DNA from: Apus apus
Lineage: Eukaryota; Chordata; Aves; Apodiformes; Apodidae
Direction: 5' to 3'
DNA: 64,000 nt
Assembly (NCBI RefSeq): GCF_020740795.1
Contig: NC_067283.1
Span: forward strand, 43,637,659 to 43,701,658
The notes under the pieces were generated by a model, which made no database searches, was not told the DNA's origin, and saw nothing but the letters and a program-made list of their open reading frames with translations. A program made the position numbers and the translations under genes. Every line of letters starts with the position of its first letter. Positions within the stretch are counted from its first letter, which is position 1. Below are positions 1-13,200 of this stretch, piece by piece.

Positions 1-3000
1 TTCAGCACGTGGATTAAATACTGTCCTTTTTAGCAGAGACTCAGGTGTCAGGCTGAGGCAGTCACTTATCTGCACTAAAACCATATGACCAGACTAATTT
101 TGAGGAGACATGAGGTGGTTTCCTGTGTGTGTGTGTTTTTACTGCCTCTAGATAAGTTAAAGCCCTTAGTGCTTATCATTTTTTAATGATTTGTTCTTAC
201 TCTTACTCCTTGTTTCTGGTTGTTTGCTCTTTACAGCACAGAGGTCACAAAATCAAGTTAGTATTGAGAAAGTTCTCTAGTCCTTGCTTAATTTATATGC
301 ATGTCTTTATCCTTGTGGAACACAGGGCTATTAGGTACATGGTTGTCTTTAATTGTTGAATATATTCAAGCAAATTAGAGAAGAGTGTTTTTATCTTAGT
401 GTAAATTTTAGTTTTTATTTGAATGTATTCCATCACCTTGATAATAAAGAGATGGGGGTTATTTGGTTATTTTGTGTAACCTTAGTCATTTTCTAGTCGG
501 TCCTCAGCCTTTGACACTTTCTCCTTTCAGATACTTGCTGCATTAATACAGGTGCAGTTTTCAGTCTTCATAGTTGCAAGGGGAACTTTTAGTGGGCTGT
601 AACTTTAATCCCTTTGCCTGGGAATGTTTGGCAGACTGTTCCTGTCACCCTCCAGGACAGATTATAAATACATTGTTGTGCCATGGATAAGGTGGAGCTG
701 GATGAGCTGAGGCAGTAAGGTTCTGCCTGGGATAACATATGTTCTCCATCTCTGACCCCTCCAGACTTGTGATTGGTCTCATTGCCTGTGGCTGATATAT
801 ATTTTAGTCTTTTCTTTCCTCCAAGGCCACAAAAACCTTCCTCTTTCAGGAGAATAAGTATGAGAGCTCATATGTCTTTCCTTGGCTTATCTTGGGAATT
901 CTTTGCAAATGAGAGGGTTCATACTTGCTCCAAACCTCCCTGTGCTAGGGTACTGCTGCAGGGCTTCCATAATGGCGAGATGGCTTCTGTGGGGGATGCC
1001 TGCATTAGCAGTAATGCTTGCAGAAGTCTAGATGTGGAGAAGTATATCTTGATGGAGGCTGCTGCCTGCAATGCCCTTGATGTCTTGAAATACAGTATAA
1101 AGTAGCTGAAAAACCACTCTCTTCTTGCAAAATATCTCTCTTTGCAAATATCTGCAGATGGATCCAGAGCAGTACATAATGAATGGGGGCAGATGTTTTT
1201 TAAGTGGAGCTGTTTTAAACAGCAGTTGGTTTATCAGGCTGATGTTGCTCTTCTCTCAGTAACAGTCAGGTTACACTTCAGTTATTTGAAGAGATTCTCA
1301 TTGCCAAGTCCTTGACTCAGCATTTGACTCAACAGAGGCAGCAGATCTTGCCAGTGGGAAGGAACAGAAATGAGCTGCTGCAAGCAGGGTTGGGTAAGGA
1401 ATCACCCGCCATCAAAGAGCTACCAACATGTAGCAAATATGTCAGAATGTTTGTAGATGTTTCTCTCCAACAGATACTTATTTTTCTCTGAAATTTTCAC
1501 CTTCTAGGGTGTATTATATGTCATATCAGCTGTTTATGGGGGAGGTTTTAATCCCCACAGAGACGGGGTGAGAAGGAGTGTCAAAGGGAAACGATGCATT
1601 GACTTGTTAGTGGGATTTATGGGGCAAAAATTAACCACCTTATTTTGTATTACTATTAAAATAAATATAACAGCAAGACTTACACCCAAAAAAGCCCTCC
1701 AATCAGGGTTGAACCTCTTCCTCTTGCTACTGTGCCCTTGATAAATATGCCTGGATTCAATAGTCCTTCCATGAATTTTCAAGCTGCCAAGGGCATGGAG
1801 AGGTTCTTCTTAGCTATTGAACTGTAAATTGTTGCATATGACACCTGGAGGAGCTGGAATGGTTTTGTACAAGTAACTCAGTGTATTCATCACACTTTTC
1901 CTGTTGTGTGCAGTGGTTCATGTTGAAGCTGAGAAAGATGATTCATATTGCTTTCTTCTCTTCCCCCTGTCAGCAGCAGCAGTAGCCCTCAGAGCAACAT
2001 TTGGAACAGCCTGGCCCACAGCCATGTATTACTATTACTCTGCTGGGCCCTCTGATGGTACTGTAATCAGATGAGAGACAAGGTAAGAATTGCTCTTTTC
2101 CACAGGGCAAATCAGACTAGGGTATTTAAGTACTAATCGGAAAATGATTTTAAGGAGATCTTTAAATTGGCCAGCAGACATTTTTTATTCCTGTGGGCTA
2201 TGCTGTCAGGAAACACCCTTTTGTTTTGCTCCATTAGAAGTTATTTTAGATGAGTCATGAGACCTTGCTCTCTTTTAAATTTTCATGTGAATATTAGCAC
2301 CCCTGGGGTATGCTGCCAACCCAGAACACAGATATTTTGTGCTCCCTTTAGCTTCAGTCTAAGTGGTTACACTGAGGGGTGGGGGTTATCCAGTAATACG
2401 GTGCTCCTATTGTTTGATAAGTAATACTATGATATTAATAGGATTGGGTTATATCCCTTTAAAATGCAAGGCTGTTGTGTACAGGTGTGGCTAAAGGGGG
2501 CATTGGAGGTAAGACAATCAATTTGCAATTTTGGGACTCAAAATGGCAGTAAACCTTTTTGTTTCCTCTGATTTGATTTAGATTCTCTTTTACTTTGGCT
2601 CTGAAGTACATTCCTGTCATGCTGCTGTGCTAGGCACCTCCAGGCATTTGTCAGAGCCTCGCTAATTGAAGCACATGCTCCAGCTGGGATCGAAAAGCTG
2701 TTTTGATCAAGTTTGTAACCGCTGCTGCTGCCTCCTTGTGGAGTTCTTTCCATGAAGTACTAGGTCTTTGGTTTGTGGGTTTTAGTTCTCCAGGGGTTGT
2801 TAGGAAAGCACAGTCTCTGTATATATCAGGAAGTGGAAGCTTAGGGCAAAGGCAGGTGCAGGGAACAGTCCTGCTATTACCCTTCTAGTGAACTGAGATG
2901 TCCTCATCAGTTACAGCACAACTGCAGCCCACTTGCAAATGGGTGCATAATCCAGTGAAGGCAGTGAAATGCTTGGACTTCTTAAGCGCTGTCCTTCAGT

Positions 3001-6000
3001 TACTTCCACACGTTCATTCAGCCCTACAGATCGTCATAGTGCCTGACAGTTCTGTTATTTAACCTGAAATACAAGTTACGTATTTCTGTTATTTCTCTTC
3101 TTTTACATACCTTGTAAGGCAAGTGGGAGGCAAGTGTGGGTGGGAATAGAAGATGGGAGGAAGGTGTCCTGTGAGCAAAGCAAGTCAGGCTTACAGCTGC
3201 TCTGCCAGCAGCTGTTTCAGAGCAATAGGGACAGAGCTGATAACTTAATCCTCCCTCTCCTTTATCTTGCTTAAACTGTCACCTGTGATCTTGGAGGATC
3301 TATCTTCTGTCTTCAGTCCTGGAGCCTGTGGAGATAAATACAACCTTGGGGTACATGAGAGGGTTTGATTGTTGGTGGGTTTTTCACAGGAAGCTGTTAC
3401 CGTATCTGTCGCTGCTGGTGTGATGTGTCCTACCCAAATCTCTTTGCCAGTTTCAGTCTTTTCATCTGTGAAATGGGAGTTATGCTTCTTCAGGTAATGC
3501 TGTGGTGATAAAGGCCTAACACTGTAGTGTCATCTTAGAGAGGGCAGATGATCTTGGTGGTGCCTAGGCAAAAACAGTTAACAAGTACTTGGCTGTGGGA
3601 AGCACCATAGTGAGGCCACGAGCACTACCCAGGGGTCTGGCAGGCAATGTTTTACCCTTGGTTTCTCATGTCAGTCTAGATGAATGTAATTTACTTTCCA
3701 GTCTGCTCTTATGAGCATGAATTCTCTGCTTCCTTTACAGACACATTGGCACGAATTACATTTTTCAGCTGGCATAGCTGTAGGAGATGGAATTGGTTTA
3801 TCTGTGTCACCCTGCTGACCTGTCATTCCTGATGACAAAATGGGAACCTGAAAGAGGACAAGTGACACCTAGCTTGGGTTAGAACAGCTACTGAAGCCAC
3901 CTCCTGCCTTGGAAACTACCAGGTGACTCTCCCATGCCATTCATCTGACCACATATTGCATGTAGCAGCAGGAGCAGGCCAGTATACCCTTGCAGTGCTG
4001 CTAGAGTGGTCCCTAATGGGGATGAAGGTGGTATTAGAGTGAATAGTTTAGCATCTGACAAATTCAGATAGCTAGTATGCTTAACAGGTATGTATTTTAT
4101 ATGTATAAAATATGCACTTATATGTGGAGGAGAATAAATATGAATTTGTCAGGTTGATGTAGAGACATGTAACCTAAGCGTGTATGTGTGAAATGTATTT
4201 GCTCATGCATACACCTTTGTACACCTGAAGTTTATATAAAACTTGAATCCTACATCTCTTGAGACTGGCAATGTGTCATGCTTGCAGCAGTCAAGCAAAG
4301 TGGGGTTTGGCCATTGATGTACTCTTAAAAAACACCTTTTTCCCTGTCAAAGTATATTCTTGCTTAGGAATTTTCAATATTTGAATGAAGTCCTGTCCTT
4401 TTGACATCAGTTTTGATGTTCGCTTCTGCAGAATCAAAATGCCATCCTCTGTGTGTGTGTGGAGTCCCATTTTGATGTCCAGAAACCAAACACTTCCTTT
4501 GTCTCCTTGTGTTTTTATCAATACAAGGATTCTTTTTTGTCAGTTTAGGCACAAAATTTGTTTGTGCTCTAGAACTGAGATGCACTTTTGGTTGAAAAGC
4601 AATGCAGGAAGAATAATTTCTTATAGAGGATAATTCTGGGACTATAAATAATAAATGTCGTAACTCAGAGTGACGCAGGCACCCCTGCAGCATATACGTG
4701 CAAGGCAAAGACTCAGTAAGTAATGGTTTACCTGCTCTTTGTTAGTCCTAAACCAAGAGAGGTCTGTTCAAATTACTTTGCTAGCTTGGTGAGTATTGTT
4801 TGTTCTGTGCTGCATTTTAGGAGTTCCAAGAATGTTAACTGTTTTTCTCTTGTGGTGCTGTTACTGGAGGCTGCAACTTTATGAGGGGTATTAAATATTT
4901 ATCAAACTTCTAGCTCGGAGCCAAGGCCACCTATTCAAACCTTATGAACTTGCAGTAGGCTGGTGGTGCTGACTACTTGATATGAGCTCAGGGAGGCCAT
5001 CCTTAGTGCCTTATGGTGTAGTAGTGGTAGTTATTATTTCAGAGTTGTTTGATTTATTTGATTATGCTTTTCCCCCCTCTTTAATGATGTAGTTTTGTTC
5101 TCAGTTACCTCGTGGTGTGTCAGATTGACAATAGGATCCTCTTCAGGAATGGGATTACACTGTCCAACTTCAAGTGATGTGATAAATTGTACCTTTGAAA
5201 TCTATGCACATACCTCATTTCAGGGGTAGGGGAGAAGCTTATTCATAAGTAGAAGACCAGTCTATACATTTTGTACTTTCTTCTCCTTTAAAATCAAAGC
5301 TTTACAAAGATAAGGAGCCCAGCATGGTATCTTTGGGTTCTCAGGGGTTCCACCAATAAAGAGCCTAACTGGAGGTGAAGTTTTGTGGTCAGTGGAAACA
5401 TTCCCATTAGCATCAGGGGATGATAGGCCATGCAGTGGAGCTTTCTGCAGTGTGAAAGACACAAAATCAAGATACGTTTTTTCAACCAAAGTCAATTACA
5501 TCTCTAACTCCACTCCTCAACTTTTAAAATTGCAAGGAAAAACACCTGGCTTCCTCCACACGAGATAGCACCTTTGCTTTCAAAGGGAGCTGATGAGATG
5601 GCAATGAGTTGAGTTAAATAGAAAAGGTAGATATCCTTAGATATCCAACAGGACAAGCTGAATGGGCCTGCCAAAGAGGGGATTTCTTCTCTTTGCTCTT
5701 TGTTTAATTTGTTTGTTTCTTTGCTTCTCCCAAGCAGCTGTGACTGACCAGTGTCCTGCTGGGATCCTCTCAGGACAGGAGAAGCACAGGCTTATGCTGT
5801 AGTTCAAAGCCTGCCTTTAGTTGGTGGGAATAGGTGACACAGGCCTGGAAAGAAGGATGCTGAAGTAAATTATAACTTACCCTGTCAATCCTAGTGGTTT
5901 TTAATGTTTCCATTTAGGCCAGAACCATGTTGCTTCTTCTGTACCAAGAAAGCAGAGGTGTAAAAGTGACACTCAGGAGCAGGAGATGAGAAAATGTCTG

Positions 6001-6880
6001 TTTCACTTCTGTGATGCCCTAGTTTAGTAGATACAACAGTTGTGTTTATTCATCATGCTGGCAGGCTCATTTTTGAAGGTCTAGTTTTGTCAAGAACCTT
6101 TTGTCAATTTTGCAGGGTGTTACTTGGGTTTATTCTTCATTTCTTTCAGCTTATTTTTCTTCAGCATTTGGCTTTTAACTGGCACTCAGAAACCCAAGAT
6201 TATAAATACCATGGTATTGCTGCATGTGTGATGCTGAATGGCACCTACATTTCTCAGCTCTGATGTTGGCAGTATTCAGGTTAGCTGTTTTGGGTCCTGC
6301 ACAGGACAAGTAATGATCTTCCTGGGGCTGCTTTGTGCCTTGCGGTTCTGCCAGATTTCCACCTCAGGACTACCCTGTTTTCATCTTGTATCAGAGAAAG
6401 CAGCACCTCTGCTGCAGCAGGCAGGAGAAGCTTGATGAGGGACATGCTTGTTTTGAGCCAGTGGATCAGTGTCCTGGAGGGAGGAGGAGATAACCAAGTG
6501 CCATCCTAGGTTGCAGGTTGTCCCCATGCAATGGCCTTCCCCAGGGGGCAGTCCTGGCTTCAGTAAAGTCAGAATACTTGATTGTGACTAAAGGATCTGT
6601 CATCTGTAGTAACTTGAAACACTGGTGGATCCTCACCTGAAAAGTTGCAGGGTACTGTAGTACTTAATATTGTGCTCTATTACTACTGTGTCAAAGTGTG
6701 TCATCCCTCACTGCCCTGCAGATGCTTCAGCCTGTTACTTACCACTGATTAATTTGGCAGGGTTGCTTTGCCTTCTTGCATGGAAACAGAAGGCTTCTCA
6801 GGACTGGAGTCCCACAGTAAGCAGCGTGTGTTCTTGGACAGAGTTATTGCAGGCTTGGTCAACAGTAACCAGCCCAGGCA
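1..6880. other. No gene recognised; left flank or 5' intron of POMGNT2
   Basis: The DNA is AT-rich with scattered short T runs and a small (TG)n near 124. Open frames are short and show no family resemblance. No CpG island or plausible POMGNT2 first exon was found. Confidence 0.6.
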
Positions 6881-7210
6881 CAGAATCACACAGAATCGCT
6901 GGAGCTGGAAGGGACCTCTAGAGATTCATCTAGTCCAACTCCCCTGCCAAAGCAGGATCCCCTAGAGCACATTACTCAGGACTGCATCCAGGCAGGTCTT
7001 GAACATCTCCAGAGAAGGAGACTCCACAACCCCCCTGGGTAGCCTGTTCCAGTGCCTTGTCACACTTACCATAACCAAGTTTTCCCTCGTGTTCAGATGG
7101 AACTTCCCGTGTTCCAGTTTACACCCATTGCCCCTTGTCCTATTGCTGGGCACTACTGAAGAGAGCCTGACTCTATCCTCTTTAAACTCACCCCTTAGGT
7201 ATTGACAGCT
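6881..7210 (-). mobile_element. CR1 retrotransposon 3' fragment
   Basis: The reverse-complemented CR1 3' end begins with the AGAATCACACAGAATCGCTG-like terminus. It extends into the end of ORF2: on the - strand the residues T-R-G-N-G and H-W-N-R-L-P-R are readable. It is about 330 bases, 5'-truncated as usual for CR1, and noncoding now. Confidence 0.92.
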
Positions 7211-10200
7211 TGACTCTGCAGTGCAGTGAATGACCACAGATGCTGTAAATCCATTTATCTACTCCCTCGCATCAATTCAAGCATAATCTGGGGAGGGCAA
7301 GAAGCTGGAGATGCCACCTTGTCTGTGATGTGTATTTAGAGCAAGAATTTAGGTACCATGCAAACCCTTGTAGCTGCCACAATCTCCTAGTTCAGAGTTT
7401 TGAATACCCCTTATCTTACCTAATTGCATTTTTTAATGCAGAGCCATTTGAACTTCTTAATTTTTGGCAATGAGGATAAATTCCTGCCATGAGCAAAAGC
7501 CTAGGGATGCTTTTCTATCTTTCCTTATGTAAGATGATCACTCTTCAGCTGGGAGTATCTGTATAGACATGTGCATGCGTGTGGGTGTTAAAGAACTTCC
7601 TCTTTTTCACCATTCTTATTTCACCTGTTAGGTCTCATTTGAAAATAAGAAGCCTCCCAGGTAATCCACAAGATGTATCCTGCAATTATAGAGACAAAAC
7701 ATTTGCAGCGAGCCTTGTGTTTCCTTGTGATCTATCTGCAAGTACATCCCATACAGGGCTGGGATGGGATGTGCCTGTGTTTAGTGGTGTGACTTCTTGC
7801 CATGAGCCTTTTGGTGAGTGCTGTGCACAGAACTGGGCTGCTCTTCTGATCCCACATGTAGATCCAGTTGCGGAATTAAGATCTGAAATGTTCCCAGTCA
7901 GTACTGCCTAGTCTGCTGTCTTAAAGAAGCTGCTTAGTCCTCCCACAGGTTCAAGCTCTACTGAGAAAATTGGTATAAGGCACTCTTGCCTTCATGACCT
8001 TCAGCTTGGATACAGTAAGATACTGTGTTATAAGCCCTGGCTCGTTTTTTGTGCCTTTGTATTTAGGAATTACTGTTTCCACCATAAAAGATAACTCCAT
8101 TTCAAAATATGGTTCCCTGGATCTGTGAAGGAGGGCACTCACAGCCTTGTTCAATACTAAGCCATTTGCTGACCCTCGCAGCTGGGAAATCGCTCCCCTG
8201 GTGCCAAGGGAATTGCTAGAAAGCATGCTGAATGGCTTTCACATCCTCTAGCAAGGGGCATTTTTTTCCATTCTCTCCTATTGTTTTGTTCTTCTGTGTG
8301 CAGTGTTTGGAGTGGTAGTGTCATTCATAATGTCTAAAAGCAGGATTTTTAAAAATGTGTCCCCCCAAAACGAGTTTGCTGTCTGTCTCCCAAGACATAC
8401 TCAGCTTTGTGAGACAGCACGATGGTGTTTGTTTCAGCGTGGCCGCCCTTTGGGGATTTGCAGGAATACTGCAGCAAATCATCCTGCATGCAAGGCTGAC
8501 CTCTGGGAGGCTAACAAATTGAGGTGAGCCAGCTGGAGCGATAGGACACTGCCGACAGACAGAGCATGCTCAGACCTGGGGGAGAAAGGTAGTTCAGTCT
8601 GCAGATTGGTGCACGGGTTACGGTGCTGAGAGCTGTTAGTTGCAATTTTTTTCTGTTTCTTTATGGTGGTGGGGAAAGAAGAGGACTGGAGAGTGTTCTT
8701 TACCCTTCAAAGTGTAGCTTTAAGGTGTCTTCTTTTTTCTTTCTCCTGTGAAAGAGAGGCACCGGATAGCATTCCCTTTTATTTAGCAACACCAGGTATG
8801 CATGCATGTGCTGAAACGCTCATCTTCCAGTGTTAGTACTTCCAAGATTAAAAAGGTTGCAGATGCTCTGAATTACTGTGTTTCTTTGCTGGGTGTTACT
8901 GTAATTGTGCTCTGTTTGCTGTGCTGATCACATACGGCTCTGAATTCAGTTTTGTTGGCACTCCTGGCTGCAGTGTACTTTGCTGGGGGGGCGGGTGGGT
9001 AAGCATGTATTTTTGATGCTGTCTTCTTGCTCCCCCTTGTAACTTCACACTGAATCTCTTCTCCATTGCTGTGCATGTGTGGGAAGGAGGTCAGTAGTTC
9101 ATTTGTAATTCCAGGTCTTTGTAGTCCCTCTTTGTTTGGTGGTTTGCTTTACAATTTTTAAACAAAAGTCTCATGGTGAAAACATCTTTGATCAGGACTA
9201 ATTTCTGTAGGTTTTCAGAAATTTATTTCTTACTGGACAGGTGCTGGTTTGGGAATACTTTTTTTATTTATTTACACTCCCCTAAAAACAAGCTAATGAA
9301 GAGCTTGTGGTAACCAAGGAGGGGTTTTCACTGTTCTTATTGGCTGTGCTGTGCTCCGAACAATTTCAGCTTCTGCTTAGAATTTGCAGCACACAGGAGC
9401 AGTCTGAGGCACCATGCTGATGGGAAGCAGGGAGAGCTCAGGCTGTAAATGCTGCTAAGCACCAGTCCCAGTATCCGAATAACACAAGTACTTTTCTCAT
9501 CGGAGAAGAAAGAAATAAAGGATAGATAAAATACAGAGAAATAACAAATGGCAGCCAAAGCCCAAAGGCATAGTTGGAGTGGCTGAAGGTCATCTTGTTC
9601 ACCACTTTTGGATTTCACATCATATTCTCTTAGATTAACTTTTGCAGCATTAGTAAATTTTCTCTTTAGCCCTCCCCACTCCGACTTTCTTTTACGTAGA
9701 CCAAGTAAGATAAACCGGCTGGTCTCTGACACGTTTTTGTTTCTGACAAAGGTATATTGCTTGCAGACTATCAGCAAGAGACCAGGCAAAAGGAGGTTTT
9801 TTTTACGGATATGACAGTGTTGTTAATGCCAGTATAACCTGATAGGTTTTGATGGGTTCTCGGATGAATAAAGATGTGCTGGAATGAACTCGGTCTGTTA
9901 AGTTTCCTCCTCTGTCTAGCCATGGTTATTTTGAGTACCTTGAGTTTTCGTCTGTAGACTTGGGACTGTCAGAAGGTGAAGACTTAAAGGCTTAGAGAAG
10001 CCCTCTTTTTCAGCTCATTTTTCTTACATCTACCACTTAAACCTTGTTTATCGGAAATAAATCTTTATTTAGGAGAACTTTCCGGAGATTGGGGTTCGTT
10101 GTTGTTTGAGGAAAGGTTTTCATTCTCCATGGCATCCTGGATGCAGAAAAGATCTTAGGAATATGAACCTTTAAAGCCCACAAAGTATTTTTTTTTTAGT

Positions 10201-13200
10201 TTCCCACTTTTATATCAGTTTGGAGGTTTGCTTATATGCACTGACTGGTTAGCATTGGATTATTTTTTACCTGTTCTTTTGTAGATCAAGACAGCACTAA
10301 ACAGATACTAAATCAATGGCTGCTAGTCAACCTGAAAGTCAGGTTGGATCTCATCCTATTTCAGCTCTCACAGCCGCTGAAATTTAATGGAAGAAAACTT
10401 AGATTTTCTATCCATAATCACAGCTGGGAGGTGTCTGGTAGCCACCGATATTCTCCTGTTCATATCAAAGGTATTTCTGTGATAAGAACCATCACACAGA
10501 GCCTCAGCCTCCTTAGTTGCAGTCTTGTATAGAAAGACTTACAGTTTTGCTTTCTATTCCTGACTTTTGCTAAACCATAAAAACTGAAGATAAACCTGAT
10601 TTTGTTTATAGCTGTCTATACGTATCTAAAGTTTTTGTGAGACAGTTGTTTTTTAAATACTGTTACGTTTTTATTTTATTCTTTCTGAATAAAATTCTGT
10701 ATTTAAAATTCCACTTGAGGCTGCAGAATTAAAGGTATTCTTATTTTTCATATCCCCTTTTTGTATCAGGCTTCATTAATGATGTTTGTATCTTTAACTG
10801 CTGGGCTTGCTCCCTTCAAGAATCTGCTCTTTTCCTGTTTAAAAAGTCAGCATTTCTACGCTTGACTGCTTTTTACAAAGAAAATGTTCCAGTATATCAA
10901 TCATTCAGTGTGCCATCCTTGCTTTAATGTGATATGCACTGTGAAAGATATATGTATCTCATTAAACAAATACAGTGAATAAGATGATAACAGCCTTTTG
11001 GGCTGTGGGGATTGACTTGCTTGTAGTTCTGTTGGAATCTGTGACAGAGATGAGAATAAAAACCAGTTCTTGGCTGCTGAATCCTAACTCCCCCTCCTTC
11101 CAATTGGAAAAGTTGCCTTCTAGCAACTTCTGCTTTGAGCATGAATGAAGTAGATATTTAAAACTGCATGTATTACATACCCTGCATCCTTAGCTAAGCC
11201 TCTTGCATCAGGGATGTGAGAAAGAACAGAAGACATTTTGCAGGGGAAGTGTGAAATACCGTGTTTGCACGCTTTACTTTTTCTATGCTGATCCTGGAAA
11301 GCCAGCCTAGCAAGAGATGGATCCAGGGGTAGGGAGTGCTAATGGGAAAAATATCCTTGAGGAGGGAACATCTACTCCCACACCTCCCACTATATTCCCT
11401 CTCCTGCAGCAGGAGCAGCCCCAGTCCCAGTTGTGCTGCATTTCTGGAAACTGCAGAGAGGGTTCTGCTTGGACACCACTGCCATGACTGACGGGCTCTG
11501 TGGGAAGCTGGTCAGCTGAGCCAAACCCAAGTTGGCCTCCATGTAGAGGCAATTCTCTCTGCACAGAGTACTGATGCTTTTTGGAAATGTGTGTCCTTCA
11601 TGCTTTTGCTTTTTTTTTTCCATATTGTAAGGATCTTTTAGCCTTCTGTAGCTCTGGAAGACTGAGGATTGGCTTAGGAAGTGTGTGTGCACTTGGTAAC
11701 AAAAGCTTGGCAAGGCCTAAGTAGACAAAATCAGCACTTCTCTTTTTTGTTAATACCTGCAGGTTAGGTGGTCACCCTTTAGATGTGATTTTCACCCCAG
11801 TGACCTTTGTTCTTCCTAATCAAGCTCTTGTTTTTTTCCTCTGGGGTTCTTAGTAGTGCATGTTGATATCTAGTTTTTTTTCCCTTCGTCTTTTTATTTT
11901 GTGTGTGTGTGAACTTTGTAGGTTTTTCCCAGTTTCTTACCTAGATTGTAATTTTTTATAGTGCAGAAGAGATTTAAAATATTGTCCATCTTATTAAGAG
12001 CTTAAAATACTAATTCATCCTACCCTTCCCTTGATAATGAAAAAAGAACAACATAACTTGTCTCTGAAATTAATCCGAACAGTCCTTTATGCCAACTGCC
12101 TATTAGCAGACGTTCATTTTTCCCATCCATTTTGGTCTCCTCTACATGTTAACAAGAGATGAAGGACAGCTCCCCTATCTGTGCTTTCTGTTGCTTTCCC
12201 ACTTCCTGAGGATGTTTATTACTACAGATGACCAGCAGCTGAAAGGCAGAAGGTGTCCACACTTCCAATAGAGTATCATGGGCCTGCAAGGTGTTTGAGG
12301 TCCCTGCCAGAGGTGCTTGCTGAACACACTATGTGCATGGTTCTGAAGTCTTCACCTGCTCGGCAGTAATCAGTGCTAGTTAAAGCAACAGTGGCTGGGA
12401 TGTCAGGCTGAAGCTGTGACCCTTTTGCTAAGTTAGTGATGGTGAAGGAAGAGAATGGAATAAGCTCTTCATGCCTGTGATCTCTTTTGAAAAAGAAGAA
12501 AGGTAAACTGACCAAAAATAGAATCCCTCCTGTGGGCTTTTTAGCCTCTGGAGCAACATCCATTGTGGCTGAGCTGCAAACCTCAGGAAATGCTCATTTT
12601 CCTTGCAAAGTCTTGAGTTGCCCCTATGCCAGTGTGTTGTTTGAGCTCCTCATCTTTGACCATGCAGTGCTGCAAGTCAGCTGCCCTGCTGCCCTGTCAG
12701 CATCACTGCCAAGGAAATATGCTGCTTCTGTCTCCCTCTCGCACTCCCACTCCTCTGCTGCAACCCACTCCTGTCAGGAGTCCTCAAGGGTATGTCCCAT
12801 CCCCTCCCCTGGGACATGGTTGCCCTCTGCCAGCTTGGCAGCAGAAGCTCTGTGCTGCTTTACATGCACATCTCTTCCAGCTAGGCTCTGGTCTATCAGC
12901 TGTCGGTCTTCTGTTGCTGAAGGATGGTGCTTTAGCATTTCAAAGCAGAGAGTGAAAAAATCAGTCCGTGCAATTTCCTTGGTAACTGGCGTATTGGTCA
13001 CATGGAGCAAAGCCCTGGTTATCCCAGTGTCACTGGGAAGTGAAGGGTGGATGAGTGTGATGGGGTGGGGGAGGAGATAGTCTGTGGGCAACTGGGAGTG
13101 TGAAGGGCCTAGATTCTGACTTGTATGTAGAAAGAAACAGCACAGAAGATTCTGCTCCTAACAAAATAGCAGTGTGTCTTCCTTGCCACTTCCTGCAAGT

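Noticed and set aside
12487..13080. 197-codon open frame on the + strand
   Set aside because: There is no recognisable domain, overlapping frames on both strands are equally open, and there is no splice or promoter context. It is most likely chance in a GC-richer patch.
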